Assembly (NCBI RefSeq): GCF_900091595.1
Contig: NZ_FMCW01000002.1
Span: 62,001-126,000, forward strand
DNA length: 64,000 nt
Source: Micromonospora haikouensis
Lineage (GTDB): Bacteria > Actinomycetota > Actinomycetes > Mycobacteriales > Micromonosporaceae
Direction: 5' to 3'
The translations under genes and the position numbers were made by a program. Under the pieces are notes generated by a model. It searched no databases. It was given only the letters and a program-made list of their open reading frames with translations, and was not told the DNA's origin. Below are positions 11,291 through 20,306 of the stretch, piece after piece (position 1 is the first letter of the stretch; every line of letters begins with the position of its first letter).

Positions 11291-12478
11291 ATGCGAAACC
11301 GGTACCTGGACCTGCTCCGTGCCCTGGCGATCGTCCGTGTCGTCGTCTATCACGTGACCGGATGGGCCACGCTGACCCTGGTCTTCCCGGCCATGTCGGT
11401 GATGTTCGCGCTCGCCGGTTCGCTGATGGCGGCGTCGCTGGACCGGTCCGGACCGTCGGCGGTACGCCGGCGGCTGCGCCGCCTGTTGCCCTCGCTGTGG
11501 GTGCTGGCCGCGATCTTCGTCCCCGCGATGCTGCTCACCGGGCTGCCGTTGACACCGAAGGTGCTGCTGTGGGCGTTCCCGGTCGCCGACCCGCCGGCCA
11601 ACTACTGGGGGGCGCTGGCGCTCAGCGTGATCTGGTATCTGCGCGACTACCTGTGGTTCGTGTTCGCCTCGCCCGTCGCGCTGTGGCTGTTCCGGCGGGC
11701 CCCGTGGCCCACCCTGCTCGCCCCGTACGCGTTGCTGGCCGCCATCGAGTTCGGACTGCTCCCCGCCGCGCCCACCGTGCTGCGGGAGTTCGGCCTCTAC
11801 TTCGGCGCGTGGCTGCTCGGCTTCGCCCACCACGACGGCCTGCTGCGGCGTACGGCCAATCGGGTGCTGGTCCCGGCGGCGCTGGCCCTCGGCGTCGCCG
11901 GGGCGGCCTGGATCGCCACCCACCCCGGGCCGCGCGGGTACGACCTCAACGACATCCCGCTGGGCAACGCGTTGTGGTCGGCCGCGTTCATCCTCGTGGC
12001 GATCGGCCGGGCCCCGGCGTCGGCGGCCTGGGTGGACCGGTCCGCCGTGGCGGGCCGGGCGGTGACGGTGCTGAACCGGCGGGCGCTCACCGTCTACCTG
12101 TGGCACATGCCGTTCGTGGTGGCGCTCACCCCGCTGGTCGACGTGGTCGGCTGGTCCCGTCAGGACCCGGTGGGCCTCGCGATCCGGGTGGTGCTGGTCT
12201 TCGCGCTGGTCGGCGCGGTCACCGCGGCGGTCGGCTGGGTCGAGGACGTCGCCGCCCGCCGGCCCCCGGAGCTGTTCCCCGGTGGCGTTCGCCCCGTGCC
12301 GGCCCGAGGGGCCGCCCCCGGCCGCCCCGTGCCGGCGGTCGGGGCCGACGCCGGCCGCCCCGTGCCGGCCGGCGCCCGCCCTGTGCCCGTCAGTCCCGCC
12401 CCGGCCGGCTACGACCGGGCGGTGCTGCCCGCGCCCCGCGCCCCCGAGGAGTACACCCTCAAGCTCAGCGCGCGGTGA
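11291..12478 (+). CDS. Acyltransferase 3 family membrane protein (OafA/YrhL type)
   Basis: Integral membrane O-acyltransferase of 395 residues with about ten hydrophobic helices. The N-terminus RYLDLLRALAIVRVVVYHV is the family signature, with the His of helix 1 as likely catalytic residue. Relatives acetylate sugars, peptidoglycan or antibiotics; the acceptor cannot be told. After the last helix comes a 90-residue Pro/Arg/Ala-rich cytoplasmic tail with RPVPA-like units repeated four times, which is not part of the domain. Its stop overlaps the 3' end of the convergent DUF4097 gene by 14 bp. No clear ribosome binding site or terminator was seen in the 159 bp before it. Confidence 0.88.
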   Translation: MRNRYLDLLRALAIVRVVVYHVTGWATLTLVFPAMSVMFALAGSLMAASLDRSGPSAVRRRLRRLLPSLWVLAAIFVPAMLLTGLPLTPKVLLWAFPVADPPANYWGALALSVIWYLRDYLWFVFASPVALWLFRRAPWPTLLAPYALLAAIEFGLLPAAPTVLREFGLYFGAWLLGFAHHDGLLRRTANRVLVPAALALGVAGAAWIATHPGPRGYDLNDIPLGNALWSAAFILVAIGRAPASAAWVDRSAVAGRAVTVLNRRALTVYLWHMPFVVALTPLVDVVGWSRQDPVGLAIRVVLVFALVGAVTAAVGWVEDVAARRPPELFPGGVRPVPARGAAPGRPVPAVGADAGRPVPAGARPVPVSPAPAGYDRAVLPAPRAPEEYTLKLSAR

Positions 12479-13298
12479 CCGTCAGGTTGCCGCTGTCGGC
12501 GGCCACGTCGAGCAGCAGGGATGCTCCCGGGTCGTCGACGATGCCCAGCTCGGCGTCGTCGGAGTCGACGTCCGAGCGCACCCGGTACCGGCCGGCGGGC
12601 ACGACGAGCTGCACGTCGCCGCTGGCGGCGTGCGCCCGCACCGAGGCCGGGACGGCCAGCTCGACGGTGACGTCGCCGGATTCGGCCTCGGCGTCCACCT
12701 GGCCGCCCAGGCGGCTGCCCGTGACGTCGCCCGACGAGGTGCGCAGGGTCGCCGGGCCGCGTACGTCGTCGACCTCGACGTTGCCGGAGCTGGCCTCGGC
12801 GCGGACCGCCCCGGTCGCCCGGGTGATCTCCAGGTTTCCCGAGTCGAGCCGGAAGTCCACCTCGCCGACCCGGCTCAGCGTCACGTTGCCCGACCCGGTC
12901 GCGCCGCTCACGGCGACGCCCTCCGGGGCGTTCACCTCGTAGGAGATCGTGCAGCGGGAGCCGCAGTCGGTGTCGAGCACCAGCTCGTCGCCCCGGATCT
13001 CGTACCGGGCCTCGGGCTGGTCGCCGTGGTAGCGCAGCACCCGCTTGATCCGTACCTGGCCGGCGGGGCCGCCGCCGACGACCGTCACGTCGCCCGAGCC
13101 GGGTAGCACGGTGACCCGGGCGATCCGCGTCGACTCGACGTCGTCGAAGTCCAGCCGGCGCAGCGACAGGTTGTCGCACCCGGCGAGGAGGATCAGGGCG
13201 GCGACGGCCCCGACCGCGACGGCGCGGGCGGGGACGCCGCAGGTGGCGCGGGCGGGGCGGGTGGCGTGGGCGGTCGGGTGCGAGGCCATGGCCGGCAC
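12465..13298 (-). CDS. DUF4097-type putative lipoprotein
   Basis: Secreted protein of 277 residues, probably lipid anchored: a positively charged N-terminus and hydrophobic segment end in the lipobox LLAGC. The mature part is made of repeated SGNV/SGDV strands (ASSGNVEVDD, TSSGDVTGSR, AESGDVTVEL, AASGDVQLVV, ADSGNLTVTA), the right-handed beta-helix-like pattern of DUF4097. Function unknown; family members are often linked to envelope stress. It converges on the acyltransferase with 14 bp of overlap and is divergent from recO. Confidence 0.83.
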   Translation of the reverse strand: MPAMASHPTAHATRPARATCGVPARAVAVGAVAALILLAGCDNLSLRRLDFDDVESTRIARVTVLPGSGDVTVVGGGPAGQVRIKRVLRYHGDQPEARYEIRGDELVLDTDCGSRCTISYEVNAPEGVAVSGATGSGNVTLSRVGEVDFRLDSGNLEITRATGAVRAEASSGNVEVDDVRGPATLRTSSGDVTGSRLGGQVDAEAESGDVTVELAVPASVRAHAASGDVQLVVPAGRYRVRSDVDSDDAELGIVDDPGASLLLDVAADSGNLTVTAR

Positions 13299-13390
13299 GC
13301 TACGGCCGGTCCGGCCCGCCGCGCATCGGGGATCACCCGCCGGGCACCCCGATTCGACCCTGATTCCGTGGGCCGGGGGAGAATGATCGG

Positions 13391-14203
13391 ATGGCCGGGT
13401 ACCGCCGACAGCTCTACCGCGACGACGCGGTGGTCCTGCGCGTGCAGAAGCTCGGCGAGTCCGACCGGATCATCACCCTGCTGACCCGCCGGCACGGGCG
13501 GCTGCGCGCGGTGGCCCGGGGGGTCCGCCGCACCACCAGCAAGTTCGGCGCCCGGCTGGAGCCGTTCGGCCACGTCGACGTGCAGCTCGCCGGCGACCCG
13601 AAGGGCAACACCGGCAGCTCGCTGCACAGCGTCAGCCAGGTCGAGGGGATCGACCTGTACGGCAAGCGGTTCCTCGGCGACTATCCGCGCTACACGGCGG
13701 CCAGCGCGATCGCCGAGACCGCCGAGCGGCTCACCCCGGTCGAGCGGGAGCCGTCGCTGCGGCTGTTCCAGCTCACCCTCGGCGCGCTCAAGTCGCTCGC
13801 CCGGGGCGAGCACGCCACCACGCTGGTGCTCGACGCGTACCTGCTGCGGGGGATGGCCCTGGCGGGCTGGGCGCCCGCGCTGACGGCCTGCGCCGTCTGC
13901 GGCACCCCGGGGCGGCACCGGGCGTTCTCCGTGCCGGCCGGCGGCGCGGTCTGCCCGGACTGCCGGCCCCCCGGCGCGGCCCACCCCACCCCGGCGACCG
14001 TCGACCTGATGTCCGCGCTCACCACCGGCGACTGGGTGCTCGCCGACGCCACCGAGACCGGCGTACGCCGGGAGTGCAGCGGCCTGGTCGCGGCGCACCT
14101 GCAGTGGCACCTGGAGCGCGCGCTACGCTCGCTGCCGCTGGTCGACCGGGGTGGCCCGACGGCCGGCGGTGCCGCCGCCGTGGACAGGGGGAAGACCGAG
14201 TGA
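13391..14203 (+). CDS. recO: DNA repair protein RecO
   Basis: RecF-pathway mediator that loads RecA onto SSB-coated DNA and anneals strands. The 270-residue protein has the N-terminal OB fold ([19 protein letters not shown]) and a C-terminal zinc-binding region with CAVCG and CPDC pairs. GAGAAT lies 6 nt before the ATG, a weaker leaderless-type arrangement. The stop is overlapped by the uppS start (GTGA), a conserved pair in actinobacteria. Confidence 0.95.
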   Translation: MAGYRRQLYRDDAVVLRVQKLGESDRIITLLTRRHGRLRAVARGVRRTTSKFGARLEPFGHVDVQLAGDPKGNTGSSLHSVSQVEGIDLYGKRFLGDYPRYTAASAIAETAERLTPVEREPSLRLFQLTLGALKSLARGEHATTLVLDAYLLRGMALAGWAPALTACAVCGTPGRHRAFSVPAGGAVCPDCRPPGAAHPTPATVDLMSALTTGDWVLADATETGVRRECSGLVAAHLQWHLERALRSLPLVDRGGPTAGGAAAVDRGKTE

Positions 14204-15015
14204 TCCGATCGTTGAGGGCCGGCCGGCGTGAGCCGGTGCCGCCGACTCCGCACCCGTCGGGCGCCCGGCCCCCGGCGCTGCCGGCCGACGCGCTGCCGAA
14301 GCACGTCGCGATCGTCATGGACGGCAACGGCCGGTGGGCCAAGGAGCGGGGGCTGCCCCGCACCAAGGGCCACGAGCAGGGCGAGCACAGCCTCTTCGAC
14401 ACCATCGAGGGCGCGATCGAGCTGGGCATCCCCTACCTGTCGGCGTACGCGTTCTCCACGGAGAACTGGCGGCGCTCCCCGGACGAGGTCCGGTTCCTGA
14501 TGGGCTTCAACCGGGACGTCATCCGTCGCCGCCGCGACCAGCTCGTCGACCTGGGCGTGCGGGTCGTCTGGTCGGGCCGCGCCGGCCGGCTGTGGAAGAG
14601 CGTCATCTCCGAGTTGCAGACGGCCGAGGAGATGTCGCGGGGCAACTCGACGCTGACGCTGCAGTTCTGCGTCAACTACGGCGGGCAGGCCGAGATCGCC
14701 GACGCCGCCGCCGCGATCGCCCGCGACGTGGCGGCGGGCCGGCTCGACCCGGGCAAGGTCACCGAGAAGACCGTGGCGAAATACCTCTACCACCCGGAGG
14801 TCCCCGACGTGGACCTCTTCCTCCGCCCGTCCGGCGAGGAGCGGATCTCCAACTTCCTGCTCTGGCAGACCGCGTACGCGGAGCTGGTGTTCCTCGACAC
14901 CCTCTGGCCCGACTTCGACCGCCGCCACCTGTGGTATGCGTGCGAGCTGTACGCCCAGCGGGACCGCCGGTTCGGCGGGGCGCTGCCCAACCCGGTCGCC
15001 CCGCCGCAGCCCTGA
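14200..15015 (+). CDS. uppS: Isoprenyl (di-trans,poly-cis undecaprenyl-type) diphosphate synthase
   Basis: cis-Prenyltransferase that makes the C50/C55 lipid carrier used for cell-wall synthesis. The 271-residue protein has the catalytic [12 protein letters not shown] motif, [13 protein letters not shown], and the C-terminal [20 protein letters not shown] block, all diagnostic of Z-type synthases. Chain length (decaprenyl or undecaprenyl) is not readable. The GTG start overlaps the recO stop by 4 bp, with a purine-rich GGGGGAAG just upstream. Confidence 0.95.
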   Translation: MIRSLRAGRREPVPPTPHPSGARPPALPADALPKHVAIVMDGNGRWAKERGLPRTKGHEQGEHSLFDTIEGAIELGIPYLSAYAFSTENWRRSPDEVRFLMGFNRDVIRRRRDQLVDLGVRVVWSGRAGRLWKSVISELQTAEEMSRGNSTLTLQFCVNYGGQAEIADAAAAIARDVAAGRLDPGKVTEKTVAKYLYHPEVPDVDLFLRPSGEERISNFLLWQTAYAELVFLDTLWPDFDRRHLWYACELYAQRDRRFGGALPNPVAPPQP

Positions 15016-15128
15016 CCGGCCGCAGCCCTGACCCGCCTGCAGCCCTGACCGGCCCGCAGGGACGCTTACCGGCGCGGCCGGTGGGGTATCACCTCCGGCA
15101 ACAGCCACGACGGCGGAGGTGAACCCAC

Positions 15129-15314
15129 ATGATTCAGAAGCGGATTGCCCAGTGGGCGGTCATGGCGGTCGCCGTGCCGCTGGCGGCGGCCGGCGCGCGC
15201 CGGCTCAGCCACACGCTGGAGGCCCGGCGTGGCCCGACCGGCGTGACCCGGATGCTGACCAGGGGCGCCGACCTGATGCGCCCGCAGAAGGCGAAGCGCC
15301 GCCGGTTCTTCTGA
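15129..15314 (+). CDS. Small cationic hypothetical protein (61 aa)
   Basis: Short protein preceded by a strong ribosome binding site (GGAGGTG) 7 nt before the ATG. The N-terminal half has one hydrophobic segment (residues ~8-24) and the C-terminus is very basic (RPQKAKRRRFF), suggesting a small membrane-anchored or nucleic-acid-contacting protein. Not recognised. It lies alone between uppS and a strong terminator shared with gnd. The good translation signal is the main reason to call it real. Confidence 0.7.
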   Translation: MIQKRIAQWAVMAVAVPLAAAGARRLSHTLEARRGPTGVTRMLTRGADLMRPQKAKRRRFF

Positions 15315-15339
15315 CCCGACCGGTTCTCCCCGACCCGAC

Positions 15340-15382
15340 CGCGCCGGTGCCGCCCCCGAAGCCTCGGGGCGGCACCGGCGCG
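15340..15382. terminator. Bidirectional hairpin terminator
   Basis: Perfect 17-bp stem (arms 15340-15356 and 15366-15382) with a 9-nt loop between the convergent small-protein gene and gnd. No U tract follows on either strand, which is usual for high-GC actinomycete terminators. Confidence 0.8.
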
Positions 15383-15389
15383 TTGCGGC

Positions 15390-16835
15390 TCAGGCCTCCA
15401 CTTCGGAGCGGCCCTCGGTGGCCCACAGGGTGTGGAACGAGCCGTCCCGGTCCACCCGGCGGTAGGTGTGCGCGCCGAAGTTGTCCCGCAGCCCCTGCAG
15501 CAGCGCGGCGGGCAGCCGCTCGGCGCGCAGGCCGTCGAAGTACGCCAGCGACGACGAGAACGCCGGCGTCGGCACCCCGGCCCGCGCCGCGTCGACGACG
15601 ACCCGCCGCCAGCTCGGCACGCCCGCGCTGACCGCCTCGGCGAAGTACGGCGCGACCAGCAGCGACGGCAGCTCCGGCTCGGCGTCGTACGCCTCCTTGA
15701 TCCGGTCCAGGAAGCGGGCCCGGATGATGCAGCCGCCCCGCCAGATCGTGGCGGTGCCGCCCAGGTCGATGTCCCAGTCGTACTCGCTGCTGCCGGCGCG
15801 GATGTGGTCGAAGCCCTGCGCGTACGCGACGATCTTGCTGGCCAGCAGCGCGCGCCGCACGTCCTCGACGAAGGTGTCGCGGTCCTCGACCTGCCACTTC
15901 TCCCCGGCGTCGCCGAAGGCGCGGCGGGCGGCCTCACGCTGGCCGGCGTGCCCGGACAGCGACCGGGCGAACGTCGCCTCGGCGATGCCGGTGATCGGGA
16001 TGCCCAGGTCGAGCGCGCTCTGCACCGTCCAGCGGCCGGTGCCCTTCTGCTCGGCCTGGTCGAGCACCACGTCCACGAAGGCCCGGCCGGTCGCCGCGTC
16101 GGTGTGCCCGAGGACCTCGGCGGTGATCTCGATGAGGAACGACTCCAGCTCGCCGGTGTTCCACTCCCGGAAGATCTCCGCGATCTCCGCCGGGCTCGCC
16201 GACAGCCCCGCCCGCAGCAGGTCGTACGCCTCGGCGATGAGCTGCATGTCGGCGTACTCGATGCCGTTGTGGACCATCTTGACGAAGTGGCCGGCGCCGT
16301 CGGGGCCGATGTGCCGGCAGCACGAGGTGCCGTCCACCTGCGCGGCGATCTTCTCGAACATCGGGCCGAGCTTCGCGTACGACTCGGCGGAGCCGCCCGG
16401 CATGATGCTCGGCCCGAGCAGCGCGCCCTCCTCGCCGCCGGACACGCCGGTGCCGGAGAAGTGCAGCCCCTTGGCGCGCAGCGCCTCCTCCCGCCGCCGC
16501 GTGTCGGCGAAGTGGGCGTTGCCGCAGTCGACGATGATGTCGCCCTCGTCGAGCAGCGGCACCAGCTCGTCGATCACCGCGTCGGTCGGTGCGCCCGCCT
16601 TGACCATGATGATCACGGCGCGGGGGCGTTCCAGCGAGCCGACGAAGTCCGCCAGGGACTCGGACGGCACGAACGTCCCCTCGTCACCGTGCTCGGCGAC
16701 CAGGCTGCGGGTCCGCTCCGGCGACCGGTTGTGCACCGCCACCGTGAACCCGTTCCGGGCCAGGTTGCGGGCCAGGTTCCGACCCATCACCGCCAGCCCC
16801 GTCACGCCGATCTGCGCCGTCGCCTGTTGCGTCAT
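15390..16835 (-). CDS. gnd: NADP-dependent 6-phosphogluconate dehydrogenase (decarboxylating)
   Basis: Pentose phosphate pathway enzyme converting 6-phosphogluconate to ribulose 5-phosphate, CO2 and NADPH. The 481 residues fit the long NADP form. The N-terminal GVTGLAVMGRNLARNLARNG is the nucleotide-binding motif, HNRSPERT marks NADP preference, and SGTGVSGGEEGALLGPSIMPGG with KMVHNGIEYADMQ holds the catalytic Lys and Glu. The gene stands alone, ending at a strong terminator. Identification is secure. Confidence 0.97.
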   Translation of the reverse strand: MTQQATAQIGVTGLAVMGRNLARNLARNGFTVAVHNRSPERTRSLVAEHGDEGTFVPSESLADFVGSLERPRAVIIMVKAGAPTDAVIDELVPLLDEGDIIVDCGNAHFADTRRREEALRAKGLHFSGTGVSGGEEGALLGPSIMPGGSAESYAKLGPMFEKIAAQVDGTSCCRHIGPDGAGHFVKMVHNGIEYADMQLIAEAYDLLRAGLSASPAEIAEIFREWNTGELESFLIEITAEVLGHTDAATGRAFVDVVLDQAEQKGTGRWTVQSALDLGIPITGIAEATFARSLSGHAGQREAARRAFGDAGEKWQVEDRDTFVEDVRRALLASKIVAYAQGFDHIRAGSSEYDWDIDLGGTATIWRGGCIIRARFLDRIKEAYDAEPELPSLLVAPYFAEAVSAGVPSWRRVVVDAARAGVPTPAFSSSLAYFDGLRAERLPAALLQGLRDNFGAHTYRRVDRDGSFHTLWATEGRSEVEA

Positions 16836-16968
16836 CCGTACCCGCCACCTCTCGCGTCGCCTGTAGTGCTGCGACGGTATCGCGCCGCCCGCCGCGCCGG
16901 GACCGGTGGTCGACGCGGTGTCACAGTGTGGTGGCGTGCGCCCCGCAGCCGCCGCCCTGACCTGCTGG

Positions 16969-17769
16969 TCAGCCGATCAGCGGGCGGAACGTGCCCAGGA
17001 CGACGCTGACCGCCAGCGCCGCCCCGGCCAGCGCCGCCGCACCGGCGACCAGCAGCCCGTCGGCGGGGCCGAACCGCTGCCGCCGGGCGACCGTGCGCGG
17101 CGTGGCCGCGTCGAATCCCCGGGCGTCCATCGCCACCGCCAGCCGGGTGCCCCGCCGGATCGCGCCGACCAGCAGCGCGAACGCCGTCGAGACGAACAGC
17201 CGCAGCCGGGCCACCGGGTTGCGGCCGGCGTCCACCCCGCGCGCCCGCCGGGCCATGCTGATCATCTGCCACTCCTGGCCGAGCAGCGGCACCAGCCGGA
17301 ACGCCGCCAACGCGCCGATCGCGAAGCGGGCCGGGGCCTTCGCGTTCTGCACCAGCGCGTCGGCCAGGTCGGTCGGATCGGTGGTGGCGAAGACGATCAC
17401 GCCGGGCAGCGCCACCGCGAGCATGCGCAGGGCCAGCCCGAGCGCGGTCAGCAGCACCCCGCTGGTGACCGCCACCGGCCCCGCCTCGACCAGGGTCCGG
17501 CCGGTGCGCTCGGCGGCGAACAGGACCAGGGTCACCACGATGCCGGCGGCGCTGAGCAGCAGCGGGGCGGCCCGGCGGGCGAGCACCCCGTAGCGGATGC
17601 CGAACAGGGGCAGCACGGCCAGCTCGACGCCGATGGCGACGGCCGGCGCCACCGGGTCGAGGGTGGCGAGCAGGGTGAACGAGAAGACCAGCGCGGCGGC
17701 GACCTTCGCCACGGGGTTGCGCCGGGCCAGCGGGGCGCCGGGCACGGCCACCGGAGAGATGCTGATCAC
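16969..17769 (-). CDS. ECF transporter transmembrane component (EcfT/YkoC-like)
   Basis: T component of an energy-coupling-factor transporter, linking the ATPase to the substrate-binding S subunit. The 266 residues have five to six membrane helices and two coupling motifs, MARRARGVDAG and AMDARGFDA, matching the Ala-Arg-Gly motifs of EcfT. GTG start. It is the last gene of a minus-strand S-A-T operon controlled by a TPP riboswitch, so thiamine or its pyrimidine precursor HMP is the probable substrate. Confidence 0.9.
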   Translation of the reverse strand: MISISPVAVPGAPLARRNPVAKVAAALVFSFTLLATLDPVAPAVAIGVELAVLPLFGIRYGVLARRAAPLLLSAAGIVVTLVLFAAERTGRTLVEAGPVAVTSGVLLTALGLALRMLAVALPGVIVFATTDPTDLADALVQNAKAPARFAIGALAAFRLVPLLGQEWQMISMARRARGVDAGRNPVARLRLFVSTAFALLVGAIRRGTRLAVAMDARGFDAATPRTVARRQRFGPADGLLVAGAAALAGAALAVSVVLGTFRPLIG

Positions 17770-17800
17770 GTCGCCACCGCCCGTCGGTGCCCGGTGCCGG

Positions 17801-19243
17801 TCACGCCGCCACCGCGGCCGGGTCGCGGGTCAGGGTGAGCCGCCGGTCGGCCAGGGCCGCCACGAAGTCCGCGTCGTGGGTGACGGCGACGACGCCGTGC
17901 CCGCCGTCACGCAGCTCGGCGAACAGGTCCACCAGCTCCAGCCAGGTGCGCCGGTCCTGGCCGAAGGTGGGCTCGTCGCAGACCAGCAGGCGGGGCGCGG
18001 TGGCCAGGGCCGTCGCCACGCTCAGCCGCCGCGCCTCCCCACCCGAGAGGGTGTACGGGTTCGCGCGCGCCAGCCGCGCCAGGCGCAGCCGGTCCAGCAG
18101 CCCGTCCACGGTGGCCCGGACGGCTGCCTCGCCGTGGCCGGTGCGGCGCGGCCCGAGGGCCAGCTCGTCGTAGACCGTGCCGGTGACGAACTGGTGCTCC
18201 GGGTCCTGGAAGACCGACCCGATCCGGCGGGCCAGGGCGGGCGCCCGCCAGCGGTGCGGCGCGGTGGCGGCGTCCCGCCCGGCCAGCTCCCGGGTCGCCT
18301 CGATCCGCCCCGCCCCGGGCCGCAGCAGGCCGCCGAGCAGCAGCGCCAGGGTCGACTTGCCCGCACCGTTCGGGCCGAGGACGGCGAGCGCCTCGCCGGC
18401 GCGTACCGCCAGGTCGGTCGGGGCGAGGCGGGGCGGCAGGGCGGCCCCGTCGGCGGTGAGCAGCGCCGCGCCGGGGGCGGCGGTGGCCCGCCGGGGCGGC
18501 ACCGTCCGGCCGGGCACCCAGACCCCCTCGGCGGCGAGCGCGTCGCCGTGCGCGGCGAAGACGGCCTCCGGCGGCCCGTCGGCGCGGACGCCGCCGCCCG
18601 GCTCCAGCACCACCACCCGGTCGACCAGCGGCAGCGCCTCGGCGACCCGGTGCTCGACCAGGACCAGCGCGGTGTCGGCGGTGACGGCGTCGGCCACGGC
18701 CCGGCGGACCAGCGCCGCCCCGGCCGGGTCGAGGTTGGCGGTCGGCTCGTCGAGCAGCAGCAGCCCCGGCCGCGGGGCGAGCGCCCCGGCCAGCGCGAGC
18801 CGCTGCTGCTCGCCGCCGGAGAGGGCGGCGGTCGGGCGGTCCCGGTCGTACGGGAAGCCGACCCGGCGCAGCGCCTCGTCCACCCGGGGCCAGATCTCAC
18901 CGGCGGGCACGCCCCGGTTCTCCAGCCCGAACGCGACGTCGTCGCCGCAGCGGGCCATCACGAGCTGGCTCTCCGGGTCCTGGAAGACGATGCCGACCCG
19001 GTCCCGGTCGGCGCGGGGGTCGACGCCGTCGACCTCGACGGTGCCCTCCTGCTCGCCCGAGTCGTCGGACAGCAGCCCGGCCAGCGCGGCCAGCAGCGTG
19101 CTCTTGCCGGCCCCGGAGGGCCCCAGCAGCAGCACCCGCTCGCCGGCCTCGACGCTCAGGTCCACCCCGCGCACCGCCCAGGCCCGCCGCCCGGCGTGCC
19201 GCCACCCGAACCCCCGCACCACCACCCGCGCCCGTACCGCCAC
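17801..19243 (-). CDS. ECF transporter duplicated ATPase (EcfA1-A2 fusion, YkoD-like)
   Basis: Two ABC ATPase domains in one 480-residue chain. Domain 1 has Walker A GPSGAGKST, signature LSGGEQQRL and Walker B LLLLDEPTANLD; domain 2 has GPNGAGKST, a signature LSGGEARRL and LLVCDEPTFGQD. The fused arrangement is that of YkoD. The GTG start giving MAVRARVVVRGFGW follows GGGGAGG closely; the frame stays open upstream, but that part lies in the intergenic inverted repeat and is not protein-like. It ends 31 bp before the T component. Confidence 0.9.
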   Translation of the reverse strand: MAVRARVVVRGFGWRHAGRRAWAVRGVDLSVEAGERVLLLGPSGAGKSTLLAALAGLLSDDSGEQEGTVEVDGVDPRADRDRVGIVFQDPESQLVMARCGDDVAFGLENRGVPAGEIWPRVDEALRRVGFPYDRDRPTAALSGGEQQRLALAGALAPRPGLLLLDEPTANLDPAGAALVRRAVADAVTADTALVLVEHRVAEALPLVDRVVVLEPGGGVRADGPPEAVFAAHGDALAAEGVWVPGRTVPPRRATAAPGAALLTADGAALPPRLAPTDLAVRAGEALAVLGPNGAGKSTLALLLGGLLRPGAGRIEATRELAGRDAATAPHRWRAPALARRIGSVFQDPEHQFVTGTVYDELALGPRRTGHGEAAVRATVDGLLDRLRLARLARANPYTLSGGEARRLSVATALATAPRLLVCDEPTFGQDRRTWLELVDLFAELRDGGHGVVAVTHDADFVAALADRRLTLTRDPAAVAA

Positions 19244-19273
19244 GCCTCCCCGCCCCCTCCGCCCGCCGTCGGT

Positions 19274-19327
19274 GATCAAGAGGTCTGCGTCAGGAGAGCG
19301 CGCTCGGCTGACGCAAACCTCTTGATC
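19274..19327. repeat. 20-bp inverted repeat hairpin between ECF S and A genes
   Basis: Arms GATCAAGAGGTCTGCGTCAG and CTGACGCAAACCTCTTGATC pair at 19 of 20 positions around a 14-nt loop that itself contains GAGCGCGCTC. The high conservation of the arms and their AT-richer composition than the surroundings suggest a dispersed repeat. In the RNA it could act as a processing or attenuation hairpin inside the transporter operon. Confidence 0.75.
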
Positions 19328-19353
19328 GACATATCGACATGTGGAACCGCGCG

Positions 19354-19944
19354 CTAGATCGGGGTGCGGGCGCGGGCGGCGGGGAAGCGGTCCAGGGCGC
19401 CCGTGGTGAGCAGGGCGCGCAGGAGGGCCCACGCGCCCGCACCCGCGATGATCGTGGCGCTCACCACGGTGAGCAGGGCGTACGGGAGGCGGTAGCCGGT
19501 CAGGTCGTACTCGGCGTTCCACACGAAGAAGTCGAACAGGGCGGCGCCGACGCCGGTGAGCGCCCCGGCGAGCAGCGCGGTCGGCAGCCGGAAGGAGCGG
19601 TAGCGGAACGCGGCGAACGCCAGCTCCGCGCCGAGGCCCTGGACCATGCCCTGCGGGATCACCGTGCCGGCCCACTGGCTGCCCAGCAGGGCGGACAGGA
19701 CGGCGGCGACGGTCTCGCAGTACAGGGCCGCGCCCGGCTTGCGGATCACCAGGCCGCCGAGCACGGCCGGCATCAGCCAGACGCCGTAGAGCAGGGTCTG
19801 CGCGGGCGGGAAGAACGCGAACGCCCCCTCGGTGGCGCTCCAGACCAGGCCCCAGGCCCAGAAGATGACGCCGAAGGCGACGGCGATCACCGAGGCGACC
19901 ACGATGTCGATCGTGCGCCAGCGGTTGCTGTCGGTGTGGTTCAT
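19354..19944 (-). CDS. ECF transporter S component, YkoE family (thiamine/HMP)
   Basis: Substrate-binding membrane protein of 196 residues with about six helices. The segments DIVVASVIAVAFGVIFWAWG, VWLMPAVLGGLVIRKPGAAL and QWAGTVIPQGMVQGLGAELA resemble YkoE, the S subunit of a thiamine-related ECF transporter. The ATG giving MNHTDSNRWRTID has GGGAG 8 nt upstream and is preferred over a start 13 codons earlier. A TPP riboswitch lies about 90 bp upstream on the same strand. Downstream genes encode the fused ATPase and the T subunit. Confidence 0.9.
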   Translation of the reverse strand: MNHTDSNRWRTIDIVVASVIAVAFGVIFWAWGLVWSATEGAFAFFPPAQTLLYGVWLMPAVLGGLVIRKPGAALYCETVAAVLSALLGSQWAGTVIPQGMVQGLGAELAFAAFRYRSFRLPTALLAGALTGVGAALFDFFVWNAEYDLTGYRLPYALLTVVSATIIAGAGAWALLRALLTTGALDRFPAARARTPI

Positions 19945-20030
19945 GGTGGCTCCCAGTCCTTGACGAACCAGGAGAAGACGCACGCCGCGCCCGGTGGCAC
20001 CGGACGTCGACGCGGCTGGAGGTCGACCGA

Positions 20031-20110
<80 letters not shown>

Positions 20111-20149
20111 GTCGGATGTGAAGTTGTCTCCCCGACGCTAACACCCGGG

Positions 20150-20223
20150 AAGATCACCGGGCAAAGTGATCTTTCCGCAGCTCACCGTGATCCTCGCCGG
20201 ATCGTTCCGGTATCCGGATACCG
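20150..20223. promoter_or_regulatory. Two palindromes in the divergent riboswitch/permease region
   Basis: AAGATCAC and GTGATCTT are perfect 8-bp arms around 8 nt (20150-20173). Further on, CGGTATCCGGATACCG (20208-20223) is a perfect 16-bp palindrome about 84 bp before the permease start. Either could be an operator; the second is placed for control of the permease pair. No matching regulator gene is next door. The rest of the stretch to base 20306 holds no gene. Confidence 0.45.
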
Positions 20224-20306
20224 CCATTTCGGCGCAGCCCATCGACCTGGCCCGCTGGGCGCGATAGTGTCGCGCCGCCGAACCGTTCACGCCCCGAGGA
20301 CCGCCC

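Noticed and set aside
8561..12106. An 1181-codon minus-strand open frame
   Set aside because: Antisense to the CBS-domain gene, era and the acyltransferase, with the same low-complexity composition; not a gene.
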